DNA from: Xanthobacter autotrophicus
GTDB lineage: Bacteria > Pseudomonadota > Alphaproteobacteria > Rhizobiales > Xanthobacteraceae
NCBI RefSeq assembly: GCF_005871085.1
Contig: NZ_VAUP01000015.1
Span: forward strand, 124,001 to 188,000
Direction of reading: 5' to 3'
DNA: 64,000 bases
Made by a program: the position numbers and the translations under genes. A model generated the notes under the pieces. That model did not search any database. It saw only the letters and a program-made list of their open reading frames with translations, and had not been told where the DNA came from. The stretch's first letter is position 1. Each line of letters starts with the position of its first letter. This document shows positions 7,874 to 18,513 of the stretch, piece after piece.

Positions 7874-10588
7874 TCAGTCCGCGACGGCGGGCGGAGGCGT
7901 GAGGCCGAGGCGACGGGGCACCACGGCGAGCTTGGCGCCCACGGCCCGCCAGAAGGCGACCTGGTTGAAGCGCGAGGGCTCGAAGGCGCCGATGAGGGCG
8001 GCGGCAACGAACGGCAGGCTCTGCACCATCAGCGCGATGCCGTAGAGGTTGATCTCGCGGATGTGGCGCCAGTCGTTCTTGGTGAGCGCGACGCCCGGCC
8101 AGTTGTTCAGAACCAGCAGCGCGATGCCGGCAACCAGCAGCAGGCCACCCAGCGTCGCCTCCGGCAGGGCCGGGAAAGAGCGGGCCGCGCCGGCGAGCCA
8201 GTTGTTGCCCTTGGCGGTGCGGGCGAAGGCGAGATCCTTGTAGCGGAAGCCGTCCAGCACCGCCTTGGCTACCGTGAGCTGAACCGCGCTTGCCGCCACC
8301 GCAGCGCCCAGCATGCGCAGGGGAGTGGTCTCCACCCGAAGCCGGTAGAGGCTGACGAAGTGCATGAGGTAGACGAGGAAGGTGATCAGGATCGGCAGCG
8401 TCAGCACATGGGCGGGCACCGACACGCCGAACAGCAGCACGAAGGGCACGAAGGCCAGCGACGCGATGGCCATGACGGCGCCCACCGATTCCGAGCCGAG
8501 CCAGGAAATCCAGCCGAGGACGAAATGGCGCTTCTGGGCCGTGGTCAGGCGCGAGCGGTTGGGCAGGAACTTGCGCCAGTGCTTCTTGATGATCTGGAAG
8601 CCGCCGTAGGCCCACCGGTGACGCTGCTTCTTGAAGGCCTCGAACGAGTCGGGCAGCAGGCCATAGCCATAGCGCTTGCGGGTATAGTGGGTTTTCCAGC
8701 CGTTCTCGGCGATGGTCAGACCGAGGTCGGTGTCCTCGCAGATGGTATCGGAGGACCAGTTGCCGGCCTCCACCATGGCGGCGCGGCGGATGAGGCACAT
8801 GGTGCCGTGCACCACGATGGCGTCATCCTCATTGCGCTGGACCATGCCGATATCGAAGAAGCCGGCATATTCCGCGTTCATGGCCTCATGCAGCAGGCTG
8901 CGGTCGGCGTCGCGATGGTCCTGCGGCGCCTGGACGAGACCCACGGTGGGATCGTCGAACACGGGGACCAGCTCCTTGAGCCAGTCGGGGGTCACCACGT
9001 AGTCCGCATCGATCACGCCGATGATCTCGGCGTCCGGCGCAGTGGCATCGAGCGCGATGCGCAGGGCGCCGGCCTTGAAGCCCGCCACCTTCTCTGCATT
9101 GATGAACTTGAAGCGCTCGCCCAGCGCCGCGCAATGCTCGCGCACCGGCTCCACCATCGCCGGGTCGGGCGTGTTGTTGACGATGATGATGGCCTCGAAA
9201 TTGGGATATTCGAGCGCCGCCAGGGCATCGATGGTCTGCTTCAGCATCTCCGGCGGCTCGCGATAGGCGGGCACGTGGATGGAGACCTTGGGGAAACGCG
9301 CGGGCACCGCGGGTGCGGGCGCCTTCTTCGGGTCGATCAGGCGGCGGGGGCCGCTGCCGAAGGCGATCGCCGCCATCTCCTCGATGCGGTAGAGCAGCAC
9401 GAAGACCAGGGGCACAAGCATCACCACGCTGAGGGCCAGGGTGACGAAGTCGCCGCCTGTGACGTAGTGATTGAGCCAATAGTCGACCACAAGGGCAAGC
9501 CATGCCGCGACGCCGTTGGCGGCACCGGCGAGCACGAGGCCCTGCGACATGGTGAGGTCGCGCATGCGCAGCAGCGGCAGGGTGAACAGCACGCCGAGCA
9601 GCAGCGCCAGGATGGTGGTCTGGTTGTAGGTGTGGTCGTAGATCGGGCCGCTGAGTGGGAATTTCAGGTCGCGGTCCGCGTCGAACACACCCCAGTATTG
9701 CCCGACCGAGCCTTCGTTCTGCTTCTTGGGCAGGTCGAACGCCTCGATGATGTTGTATTCGATGCCGAGCGCGTCGGCGCGGGCCACGAAATCGCGGATG
9801 ATCATGGCCTGGGCCAGCGGATCGGGCACCGAGGCGCCGCGATTGTAGCCGTGGGAGGGCCACCCGAACTCGCCGATTACGATGCGCTTGCCGGGATAGG
9901 CCGCGCGCAGGCGGTTGTAGGCATTGATGGTGTAGTCGACCACCTTGTCCGCCGGCACGTCCTCCCAGTAGGGCAGGATGTGGGCGAGGATGAAGTCCAC
10001 CGACGAAGCGACCTTCGGGTGGTCGAGCCAGGTGTTCCAGATTTCGCCGGACGTCACCGGCACGTTCACCTGCCGCTTCACGCTGCGGATCAGCTCGGCA
10101 AGCTCGTCGTCGTTCATGTCGCCGCGCAGCAGCGTCTCGTTGCCGACGACCACGGCCTGCACGTTGCGATTCTGGCGCGCCACCTCGATCACGCCCGCGA
10201 TCTCGCGGTCGTTGCCGGCCTTGGCCTTGGGGATGATCTCCCCGGTGTCCTTGTCGCTCTGGCGGTTCAGCCACGCGCCGGCGGTCACCCGGATGCCCTG
10301 CTCGCCGGCGATGGGGGCGATCAGTTCCTTGCCGTTGGTGGAGGAATAGGTACGCACGCCCCGCGTGTAGGGCGCCACCACCTGCATGTCGGAGCGGATT
10401 TGCGCCGCATTGGTGGGGGCCTCGCCCTCCGGGCTCATGTCCCGGCTGAAGGGGGCGAAGGACAGGCTCTGGAAGCGGTCCGTGATATTCGGCGCGCTGA
10501 CCTCGGGCCGCATGGAAAGCCACATCGCGGCGTGGATCGAGGTCACAACCGCAATGACTGCTGCCGCAGCAGCAAGACCGGGACGCAT
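7874..10588 (-). CDS. Membrane beta-glucan synthase: GH17-like module plus GT2 glycosyltransferase (NdvB-like)
   Basis: This is a large inner-membrane glycosyltransferase, probably polymerising an envelope beta-(1,3)/(1,6)-glucan. Order in the 904-residue product: a TM helix (about 5-25); a GH17-like domain (about 40-310) with both acidic residues kept, in VVVGNE (E151) and IGEFGWPS (E240); TM helices (about 325-400); a cytosolic GT2 domain (about 432-670) with DADY (527-530), ED (618-619) and QRHRW (655-659); then more TM helices. Processive synthases of the cellulose/hyaluronan type carry the same D, DxD, ED, QxxRW set. The start is put at ATG 10588 because the 39 upstream in-frame codons are Arg-rich and unlike a signal anchor. 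The NdvB comparison (Bradyrhizobium) is from memory; the linkage is inferred. Confidence 0.85.
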   Translation of the reverse strand: MRPGLAAAAAVIAVVTSIHAAMWLSMRPEVSAPNITDRFQSLSFAPFSRDMSPEGEAPTNAAQIRSDMQVVAPYTRGVRTYSSTNGKELIAPIAGEQGIRVTAGAWLNRQSDKDTGEIIPKAKAGNDREIAGVIEVARQNRNVQAVVVGNETLLRGDMNDDELAELIRSVKRQVNVPVTSGEIWNTWLDHPKVASSVDFILAHILPYWEDVPADKVVDYTINAYNRLRAAYPGKRIVIGEFGWPSHGYNRGASVPDPLAQAMIIRDFVARADALGIEYNIIEAFDLPKKQNEGSVGQYWGVFDADRDLKFPLSGPIYDHTYNQTTILALLLGVLFTLPLLRMRDLTMSQGLVLAGAANGVAAWLALVVDYWLNHYVTGGDFVTLALSVVMLVPLVFVLLYRIEEMAAIAFGSGPRRLIDPKKAPAPAVPARFPKVSIHVPAYREPPEMLKQTIDALAALEYPNFEAIIIVNNTPDPAMVEPVREHCAALGERFKFINAEKVAGFKAGALRIALDATAPDAEIIGVIDADYVVTPDWLKELVPVFDDPTVGLVQAPQDHRDADRSLLHEAMNAEYAGFFDIGMVQRNEDDAIVVHGTMCLIRRAAMVEAGNWSSDTICEDTDLGLTIAENGWKTHYTRKRYGYGLLPDSFEAFKKQRHRWAYGGFQIIKKHWRKFLPNRSRLTTAQKRHFVLGWISWLGSESVGAVMAIASLAFVPFVLLFGVSVPAHVLTLPILITFLVYLMHFVSLYRLRVETTPLRMLGAAVAASAVQLTVAKAVLDGFRYKDLAFARTAKGNNWLAGAARSFPALPEATLGGLLLVAGIALLVLNNWPGVALTKNDWRHIREINLYGIALMVQSLPFVAAALIGAFEPSRFNQVAFWRAVGAKLAVVPRRLGLTPPPAVAD

Positions 10589-10770
10589 GGCGATGCCCAC
10601 CCTAAAGGGGAAGAGGAACCGGGAACGCCGGCTGAAGGCGTAGGGTTCCGGGAAACGGCTTCGGGGCACCCTTTCGACCTGCCCCCGCGGTCGGCAATGC
10701 AGCATTAACGATGAAGTTACGCTGCATCGCGTCGAGACACTAACATGCTCACCGTTGGAGATAAATCCCG

Positions 10771-10811
10771 ATCATGGCGCCGCTGGGACGCCGTTGCGTC
10801 GGCGCCATGAT
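10771..10811. repeat. Compound stem-loop in the glucan cluster
   Basis: An 11-bp perfect inverted repeat (ATCATGGCGCC / GGCGCCATGAT) encloses a second perfect hairpin (GACGC CGTT GCGTC, 10787-10800) with a 5-base bulge. It lies just downstream of the minus-strand gene at 10824 and upstream of the synthase gene. No T-tract follows on either strand, so it is not a classical terminator. It could be a processing or stabilising hairpin in a shared transcript. Confidence 0.6.
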
Positions 10812-10823
10812 CGCCCGGTGGTC

Positions 10824-11306
10824 TTATTGTTGCGCCGGTGCAGGCGCCGGGGCGGCGGGCTGCGGGGCCGCAGCGATATAGTCCGGGTTGACCCAGCACT
10901 GGTGCACCCGGCCGCCGAGCCTCTCCTGTGCCTTCGGATCGATGTTGCCCTGCCGCACCAGGCAGCGGAAGGCGAGCTTGAGATGCTCGGTGGGGCAGCC
11001 GAACTGCTGGTACATTTCAAGATGTCGCCGCGCGGTATCAATATCGTCCCGCCACAGCAGTGCGGCGATCCGCCGCCCTGTCCAGACGCACTCCGGCAGG
11101 CCGGCGGTTCCCGGCAGCTTGGCGGCCTCTGTGAACTCCTCCACCGAGCGCCGCTGGGCTTCGGCGGCCGCCTTCTGCTCCGGGGTCAGCTGCTCTGCGG
11201 CGGGCTTCTGGTCGGCCGGCTGATTCTGGGCGGCGGCCGGCGAAAGGCAGGCGAAGACGATGGCGGCCGCGAGGAGCGGAAGTCGAAAGCGTTGCATGAG
11301 GGCCAT
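10824..11306 (-). CDS. Small secreted protein of the beta-glucan cluster (NdvD-like candidate)
   Basis: The 160-residue protein has a clear signal peptide (LPLLAAAIVFACLSPAAAQ, cleavage about residue 26). A Gln/Ala-rich linker follows, then a compact domain with four cysteines (PECVWTGRR, QQFGCPTEHL, AFRCLVRQG, HQCWVNP) that could form two disulfides. The tail is Pro/Ala repeats. It is likely periplasmic. It lies upstream of, and codirectional with, the GT2 synthase and divergent from the GH17-like gene. From memory, homologues in Rhizobiales are annotated as beta-1,3/beta-1,6-glucan biosynthesis proteins; that function here is inferred from position. An alternative start is ATG 11297 (MQRFRLP). 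Confidence 0.75.
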   Translation of the reverse strand: MALMQRFRLPLLAAAIVFACLSPAAAQNQPADQKPAAEQLTPEQKAAAEAQRRSVEEFTEAAKLPGTAGLPECVWTGRRIAALLWRDDIDTARRHLEMYQQFGCPTEHLKLAFRCLVRQGNIDPKAQERLGGRVHQCWVNPDYIAAAPQPAAPAPAPAQQ

Positions 11307-11499
11307 TTTCTCAGAAGGAACGCGGAGAGAACCGCGGCGACACGTTAGGAGAAGGGCGTGAATTTGTCAGCATGACGGCGCTGCGGGAAGGCGTCATCCC
11401 ACCGGTGCCGTTGCGGTGCCCGCCGCTGAGGGAAGGCTTCACACCGCCGGTGCAAGGCTCTATGTGGCGGCGGGGTCCCTCGTCTCGTCTGGAGTTTCG
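11307..11499. promoter_or_regulatory. Divergent control region of the glucan genes
   Basis: This 193-bp region separates two divergent glucan genes and must carry their promoters. It holds an imperfect 26-bp direct repeat (11383-11408 and 11428-11453, 21 of 26 bases identical, 45-bp period) near the plus-strand gene. No promoter hexamers could be assigned with confidence. Confidence 0.4.
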
Positions 11500-13125
11500 A
11501 TGCCTTCCTCCGTGCGGCTGCCCTTGGTGCTCGCGCTCGTGGTGGCCGGCCTCATCGCCGGCCTCTGGACCGTGCTTGGACGGCCAGTGGCCATGCCGCC
11601 CTCGCCGCTGGCGCAGGGCGAGAAACTGCCGTGCGTGTCCTACGCCCCGTTCCGCGACGGCCAGTCGCCGTTCCAGAAGGGGCTGGTGATCCCGGAGGCC
11701 CAGATCGACGAGGACTTCGCCCGCCTCGCCAAGATCACCTCCTGCGTGCGCACTTATTCCATCGAGATGGGGCTCGACAAGGCGCCGGCCATCGCCCGCA
11801 AGCACGGCCTCACCATGCTGCTCGGCATCTGGCTGGGGCCGGACGTGGACCGCAACCGCGTGGAACTCGACACCGGCATCCGTCTTGCCCAGGAAAATCA
11901 GGACGTGGTTAAGGCCGTCGTAGTTGGCAACGAAGTGCTGCTGCGCGGCGAGATGTCCGCCACCGAGCTTGCCGGCGTGCTCGCCAGCGTGAAGCGCCAG
12001 GTGGCCCCGGTGCCGGTCACCTATGCCGACGTGTGGGAATTCTGGGAGCGTAACAAGGGCCTCACCGAGAATGTGGATTTCGTCACCATCCACATCCTGC
12101 CCTATTGGGAAGACCTGCCCGTCTCCGCATCGGAAGCCGGCCCCCATGTGGACGAGATCCGCCAGCGCATGGCCGAAGCCTTCCCGGGCAAGGAAATCCT
12201 GATCGGCGAGACCGGCTGGCCCAGCGCCGGCCGCATGCGCGAGGAGGCGTTGCCCTCGCCATCCAACCAGGCGCGGGTGATGCATGATGTGGTGGCGCTG
12301 GCCAAGCGCCAGGGCTATCGCGTCAACGTCATCGAGGCCTTCGACCAGCCGTGGAAACGCCGCAGCGAGGGCACCGTGGGGGGGCACTGGGGCATCATCG
12401 ATGCCGATGCCCGCATGCCAAAATTCGCGTGGGGCCAACCGGTGGAGGATTATCCCGGCTGGCGCATGCACATTGGCGTGGGACTGGTGGTGGTGGCGGG
12501 TGTCTTCGCCAGCGCCTTTTCCGGCGGCCGCAAGCGCGAGGATGGCGTTCAGCCGCGGGACTGGCTGGCTGTGGCGGGCGTTGCCCTGTTCGGCGGCGCG
12601 ACGCTTGGCGCCGCCATGTCGGCCATGCCGCTGGAAAGCCTCGGCTTTTTCGGATGGCTGCGAAACGGCCTGCTGTTGGCCGTGGCGGTGGCCTGCCTGA
12701 TGGTGATGCCGGCGGTGATCGGCCGCGGGCAGGGGCTAGCGCCCTTCGCCGTGGCCCTCGATGCTCGTCGCTGGGCCGTCTCCTCAAGCGCCGCCATCGC
12801 CGCCGCGCTGATGCTGACCCTTGCCACAGTGGCGGTGGGCTCGGTGGCGCTGGAGCTGGTATTCGACCCGCGCTACAAGGATTTCCCCGTGTTTCCGCTG
12901 ACCGCCATCGTGGCGGCGGTCGCCGCCCCCATGCTGGTGCGCCGCGCCGAGCGGGACGGGGCGGGCCTCGGCGAGGTCATCGCCACCTGGGGCCTGCTGG
13001 TGGCGGGCATCTATGTGCCGCTGAACGAGACGCTTTCCAACTGGCAGGCGGCCTGGTTCGGCGCGCTCTGCCTCATTCTTTCCTTCACGCTGTGGCGGGT
13101 CCAGGCCGTGCAAAGGAAAGGATGA
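11500..13125 (+). CDS. GH17-like membrane protein, beta-(1,6)-glucan synthase candidate (NdvC-like)
   Basis: The 541-residue product has an N-terminal signal anchor (about 8-27). A periplasmic GH17-fold domain (about 40-320) follows, with both catalytic glutamates: VVVGNE (E145) and the family signature LIGETGWPS (E237). The C-terminal half holds about eight TM helices. GH17 enzymes either cleave or transglycosylate beta-1,3-glucans, and membrane-bound versions in rhizobia are assigned to adding beta-(1,6) linkages (NdvC in Bradyrhizobium, recalled). ATG 11500 is chosen because GGAG lies just upstream and the hydrophobic anchor begins directly after it. The 3' end overlaps the convergent small membrane gene by 41 bp. 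Confidence 0.82.
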   Translation: MPSSVRLPLVLALVVAGLIAGLWTVLGRPVAMPPSPLAQGEKLPCVSYAPFRDGQSPFQKGLVIPEAQIDEDFARLAKITSCVRTYSIEMGLDKAPAIARKHGLTMLLGIWLGPDVDRNRVELDTGIRLAQENQDVVKAVVVGNEVLLRGEMSATELAGVLASVKRQVAPVPVTYADVWEFWERNKGLTENVDFVTIHILPYWEDLPVSASEAGPHVDEIRQRMAEAFPGKEILIGETGWPSAGRMREEALPSPSNQARVMHDVVALAKRQGYRVNVIEAFDQPWKRRSEGTVGGHWGIIDADARMPKFAWGQPVEDYPGWRMHIGVGLVVVAGVFASAFSGGRKREDGVQPRDWLAVAGVALFGGATLGAAMSAMPLESLGFFGWLRNGLLLAVAVACLMVMPAVIGRGQGLAPFAVALDARRWAVSSSAAIAAALMLTLATVAVGSVALELVFDPRYKDFPVFPLTAIVAAVAAPMLVRRAERDGAGLGEVIATWGLLVAGIYVPLNETLSNWQAAWFGALCLILSFTLWRVQAVQRKG

Positions 13126-13483
13126 GCATCATCGCCGCCAGCGCGCCGGCCACCTCGTTGTGGAACACCAGCGCGAAGGCGGAGAACACCATCCCCACCG
13201 AGAAGGTAGCGAGGCCCGGTGCGATCAGCTGGATCAGGGCCACCACCAGCGCCACCGCGCCGAACACGTTCCATAGCGACAGCGCCAGAACCGCCGCGCG
13301 GCCATAGCAGCCCGCGCTTTCCAGCCCCGCCTCGCAGGCGAGGGAGACGAGCGTCGGCTCCACCACCATGTAGCGCATGTAAAGCGCCCATCCCACGGCG
13401 CCCATGCCCAGCGGGATCATCCAGTTGAGCGTGTGCGGGCCGGGGCGGAAGAGCGGACGCTCGGAATAGGGGATGTTCGGCAT
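13085..13483 (-). CDS. Small integral membrane protein, unknown function
   Basis: The 132-residue protein has about four predicted TM segments: LNWMIPLGMGAVGWALYM, AAVLALSLWNVFGAVALVVA, LATFSVGMVFSAFALVF and VAGALAAMMLILSF. Two cysteines (CEAGLESAGC) lie in the loop between helices 1 and 2. No catalytic motif is visible. It ends inside the 3' end of the NdvC-like gene on the other strand. Its place beside the glucan genes suggests a role in glucan export or the synthase complex, but this rests on position only. Confidence 0.7.
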   Translation of the reverse strand: MPNIPYSERPLFRPGPHTLNWMIPLGMGAVGWALYMRYMVVEPTLVSLACEAGLESAGCYGRAAVLALSLWNVFGAVALVVALIQLIAPGLATFSVGMVFSAFALVFHNEVAGALAAMMLILSFARPGPATA

Positions 13484-13643
13484 TCAAGGTCTCTTCATCC
13501 GGCGGAACGGAGCATGCTCCTTATGAAATGGAGCCGGACGGGTCCAGTGGCAAGGCGGGCGGCGAAAGCGGGATAGGTCAGCCGGTATGGCGCATGGGGC
13601 GGCGGCAGGGTAAGGGACAGCGCTTCGCCGAGGAGGGGTGAGA

Positions 13644-14990
13644 ATGAGTGACCGGAGCCTGCTCGTTGTGGTTCTCGCGGCCGGGGAGGGCACGCGGATG
13701 GCCTCGCGGCTGCCGAAGGTGCTGCACAAGGTCGCCGGCCGAACCATGCTGCACCACGTACTGGCCGCCACCCGCGCCGCCGGCGCCACCCGCACCGCGG
13801 TGGTGGTCGGTCCCGGCCGGGAAGATGTCGCCGCCGAGGTGCGCAAGATCGTGCCCGACGCGCAAGTGTTCGAGCAGACCGAGCGCTTGGGCACCGCCCA
13901 TGCCGTCCTCGCCGCCCGCTCCGCTCTCGAGAAGGGCGCCGACGACGTGCTGGTGCTCTATGCCGACACGCCTCTGGTGCGGCCGGAAACCCTCGGCCTG
14001 CTGCGGGCGCCGCTTGCGGCCGGCGCGGCGGTGGCGGCCCTCGGCTTCGAGCCCGCCGACCCCACCGGCTATGGCCGCCTCGTGACACAGGCCGACGAAC
14101 TCGTCGCCATCCGCGAAGAGAAGGACGCGAGCGCGGAGGAAAAGGCCATCGGCTTTTGCAATGCCGGCCTCATGGCGCTGGCCGGCACCCACGCCCTCTC
14201 CATCCTGGAGCGCATCGGCAACGCCAATGCCAAGGGCGAATATTACCTCACCGACGCGGTGGAGATCGCCCGCGCCGACGGGCTTTCCGCCGTGGCTGCC
14301 CGCGCCGAGGCCGACGAGGTGGCCGGCGTCAACAGCCGGGTGCAACTCGCCGAGGCGGAAGCGATCCTGCAGCGCCGCCTGCGCCTTGCCGCCATGGCCG
14401 GCGGCGCCACACTGGTGGCCCCGGAAACGGTGTTCCTGTGCGCCGACACGGTGCTGGGCCGGGATGTGATCGTGGAGCCCCACGTGGTGTTCGGCCCGGG
14501 GGTGAGCGTCGGCGACGACGTGGTCATCCATTCCTTCTGCCACCTGGAGGGCGCGCGGCTGGAATCGGGGGTCACCATCGGCCCCTATGCGCGGCTGCGG
14601 CCTGGCACCCGGCTCGATTCGGGGGTGCGCATCGGCAATTTCGTGGAGACCAAGGCCGCCCACATTGAAAGCGGGGCCAAGGTGAACCACCTGTCCTATG
14701 TGGGCGACGCCCATGTGGGGGCGAACGCCAATCTCGGTGCCGGCACTATCACCTGCAATTATGACGGCTTCGGCAAGTACCGCACCGAGATCGGGGCAGG
14801 GGCCTTCATCGGCGTGAATTCCGCGCTGGTGGCGCCCGTGACTATCGGGAAGGGTGCCTTCGTCGGCACCGGCGCCGTCATCACTTCGGACGTGCCGGAC
14901 GATGCCCTCGCCATCGCCCGCAGCCGGCAGGTGGTGAAGGAGGGCTGGGCGCGGGAGTTCCGCGCCGCCCGCAGCAAGCCGACGGGCTGA
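13644..14990 (+). CDS. glmU: Bifunctional GlmU: glucosamine-1-P acetyltransferase / UDP-GlcNAc pyrophosphorylase
   Basis: GlmU makes UDP-GlcNAc, the shared precursor of peptidoglycan and lipid A. The product is 448 residues. The N-terminal uridyltransferase (about 1-230) carries LAAGEGTRM and [10 protein letters not shown], with LYADTPLV as the metal site region. The C-terminal left-handed beta-helix (about 250-440) carries [17 protein letters not shown], part of the acetyltransferase active site. AGGAGGGG lies 5 bp before ATG 13644, which decides the start over GTG 13638. It is followed 159 bp later by glmS, so both steps of hexosamine supply are together. Confidence 0.96.
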   Translation: MSDRSLLVVVLAAGEGTRMASRLPKVLHKVAGRTMLHHVLAATRAAGATRTAVVVGPGREDVAAEVRKIVPDAQVFEQTERLGTAHAVLAARSALEKGADDVLVLYADTPLVRPETLGLLRAPLAAGAAVAALGFEPADPTGYGRLVTQADELVAIREEKDASAEEKAIGFCNAGLMALAGTHALSILERIGNANAKGEYYLTDAVEIARADGLSAVAARAEADEVAGVNSRVQLAEAEAILQRRLRLAAMAGGATLVAPETVFLCADTVLGRDVIVEPHVVFGPGVSVGDDVVIHSFCHLEGARLESGVTIGPYARLRPGTRLDSGVRIGNFVETKAAHIESGAKVNHLSYVGDAHVGANANLGAGTITCNYDGFGKYRTEIGAGAFIGVNSALVAPVTIGKGAFVGTGAVITSDVPDDALAIARSRQVVKEGWAREFRAARSKPTG

Positions 14991-15149
14991 GCCTGCTCTT
15001 CGGACCTGTCCTGACAGGAAGCGAAAGCGGAAGTGATGCCGCCCGGGCTTGAGCGAACGGGCGGGAACGGTCCATTCAGCTTTGGGGTGGACCTTGGGAT
15101 TTAGTCGGGCGCCGACCTTCGGCGACCGGAACGAGCGGAGCTTTTGTGC

Positions 15150-16973
<1,824 letters not shown>

Positions 16974-16980
16974 GGCGCCC

Positions 16981-17004
16981 GCGTCGGCGGTTCGCGGCCG
17001 ACGC
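16981..17004. terminator. Hairpin between convergent glmS and FkbM-family gene
   Basis: A perfect 8-bp stem (GCGTCGGC / GCCGACGC) with an 8-base loop fills most of the 36 bp between two convergent genes. There is no T-tract, so it would be a weak or Rho-assisted terminator. Confidence 0.45.
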
Positions 17005-17009
17005 CGACC

Positions 17010-17924
17010 TCAGCGGATGCCGAGGTGGTCGGGCAAGGCGATCACGCCGGGGTGGAAGCGTTTGTCGAAGTGGTCGGTGAGCACGATCGCGTATTGGATC
17101 TTCTCCCGCCAGCCACGCACCGTGTTGAAGTAGATGCGGTACAGGTTGCGGGCGAGACGTGTCTTGAAGCGGCGCCGGTCCGTCTCCCGCACCATCATCG
17201 CGAAGGTGCGGTAGCCAAGCGAGCGCAGCAGCTCGATGGTGGCCGAAGTGCCGTTCTCGATCTCGCTCTCCTGCTGCTCGAAGAAGATCACCGGCTGATT
17301 GCTGGCGATCACCTGCCGTGCGCCTGAGAGGGCCTCGAACTCGTGCCCCTCCACGTCCACCTTCATGAAGGTGATGTCCCGCCGCGCCGCGAACTCGGCG
17401 TCGAGCGGTCGCAGATGGATGGTCGTGGTCGCCTCGTCCGCATGAGACACGATGTGGGATGCGCCGATGTTCGAGGGATTGATGCGGAACCCCAATTGCT
17501 GCTCCTGGACCGAAAGTCCGTAGTCGCGGCAGGAGATGTTGGGCGCCAGTTCCGCATTGAGGCGCAGCAGGGCGAAGACGCGCGGGTTGGGCTCGAAGGC
17601 GATCACGTCGCGGAAGTGGTCGGCGAAGAACAGCGCATGATTGCCGATGTTCGCGCCGATATCGAGCGCAGTGCCCGTGAAGAGAGAGGGCGCGGCCTGA
17701 TGGAGCCAGGCAAACAGGGTCTCCAGCTCGTCCTTCTCGTAGGTGCCGTGGACGTTGATGGCGTGGCCGATGTGATCAAAAGCGAAGATCGCCATGGGGC
17801 GGTGCTTGCCCGCAAGTTCCGTCGACGTGGCGTTGAGGTGGTCTTCCGCGTGGGTGTCCTTCCGGTGACGCCTGGGATCCTTCTGATCGAGCTGGCGACG
17901 GAACACTTCACGTGACGAAGACAT
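17010..17924 (-). CDS. FkbM family methyltransferase
   Basis: The 304-residue SAM-dependent methyltransferase has an SAM-binding motif I ALDIGANIGNHALFFA (about 88-103), the acidic loop VIAFEPNPRVFALL, the FkbM hallmark ITFMKVDVEGHEFEALSGA (about 180-198) and the PVIFFEQQ strand. FkbM enzymes O-methylate sugars or small molecules, often in surface polysaccharides; the substrate cannot be told here. A charged N-terminal extension of about 45 residues precedes the domain. It lies alone between glmS (convergent) and the DUF454/recG pair (about 110 bp upstream). Confidence 0.85.
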   Translation of the reverse strand: MSSSREVFRRQLDQKDPRRHRKDTHAEDHLNATSTELAGKHRPMAIFAFDHIGHAINVHGTYEKDELETLFAWLHQAAPSLFTGTALDIGANIGNHALFFADHFRDVIAFEPNPRVFALLRLNAELAPNISCRDYGLSVQEQQLGFRINPSNIGASHIVSHADEATTTIHLRPLDAEFAARRDITFMKVDVEGHEFEALSGARQVIASNQPVIFFEQQESEIENGTSATIELLRSLGYRTFAMMVRETDRRRFKTRLARNLYRIYFNTVRGWREKIQYAIVLTDHFDKRFHPGVIALPDHLGIR

Positions 17925-18033
17925 AGGGTATCTCTCTTGGACTTCGTCGCGGCGATCCGGACTTCACCCCGCGATGCGGCCACCGTGGCGGCGTTGGGCC
18001 GTCTTGTCTCATCGGAACCCGAAGTACAAGGCC

Positions 18034-18513
18034 TCACCGGTTCGGCCGGCTCGCGATGAATACCGCAAGGGCGATGAATATCAGCCCCAGTACCACCAGC
18101 ACCGGTGTGGGTGCACCGAAATACCACGAGCCGGTGAAGGTGCCGACGAAGCTCGACAAGGCGAACAGCTTCACTAGCGGCGGAATAGCGCCGGTATCGC
18201 GCCAGCGCACCACGCCGGGGCCGAGATAACGGTGGTTTAACAGCCACGCCTCGAAGCGCGGCGAGGAGCGCGTGAAGCACCAGGCGGCGAGGATCAGGAA
18301 CACCGTTCCCGGCAGCATGGGCACCACCATGCCGATGGCGCCGATGACCAGAAAGACGAGGCCCGCCGCGAACAGCAGCTTCTGGTAAATGGCCGCGCGA
18401 GACCAACGGCGCGCCGCCAGTTGCTCGCTTTCCGAGCGATGCGGCAGGCCAGCGGGCGGCGGTCGGCCGGAGGTGTCTGGATCAGGCATCATGGCCGGAC
18501 CATGGTCCCTCAT
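18034..18513 (-). CDS. DUF454 (YbaN-like) inner membrane protein
   Basis: The 159-residue protein has an N-terminal polar region of about 35 residues and then the DUF454 core. This comprises a TM helix (LLFAAGLVFLVIGAIGMVVPML), the family motif PGTVFLILAAWCFTRSSPRFEAWLL (shown here in part, about 70-95), and two further hydrophobic segments near the C-terminus. Its molecular function is unknown. The ATG overlaps the recG stop by 4 bp, so it is probably translated from the recG message. Confidence 0.82.
   Translation of the reverse strand: MRDHGPAMMPDPDTSGRPPPAGLPHRSESEQLAARRWSRAAIYQKLLFAAGLVFLVIGAIGMVVPMLPGTVFLILAAWCFTRSSPRFEAWLLNHRYLGPGVVRWRDTGAIPPLVKLFALSSFVGTFTGSWYFGAPTPVLVVLGLIFIALAVFIASRPNR

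Noticed and set aside
8063-10708. 881-codon open frame on the plus strand opposite the glucan synthase
   Set aside because: It is the antisense of a gene with clear GH17 and GT2 motifs. His/Ala/Gly/Arg-rich composition is what a GC-rich coding strand gives in reverse.
14991-15149. glmS ribozyme or small-RNA target in the glmS leader
   Set aside because: No ribozyme core could be matched; the ribozyme is known mainly from Gram-positive bacteria.
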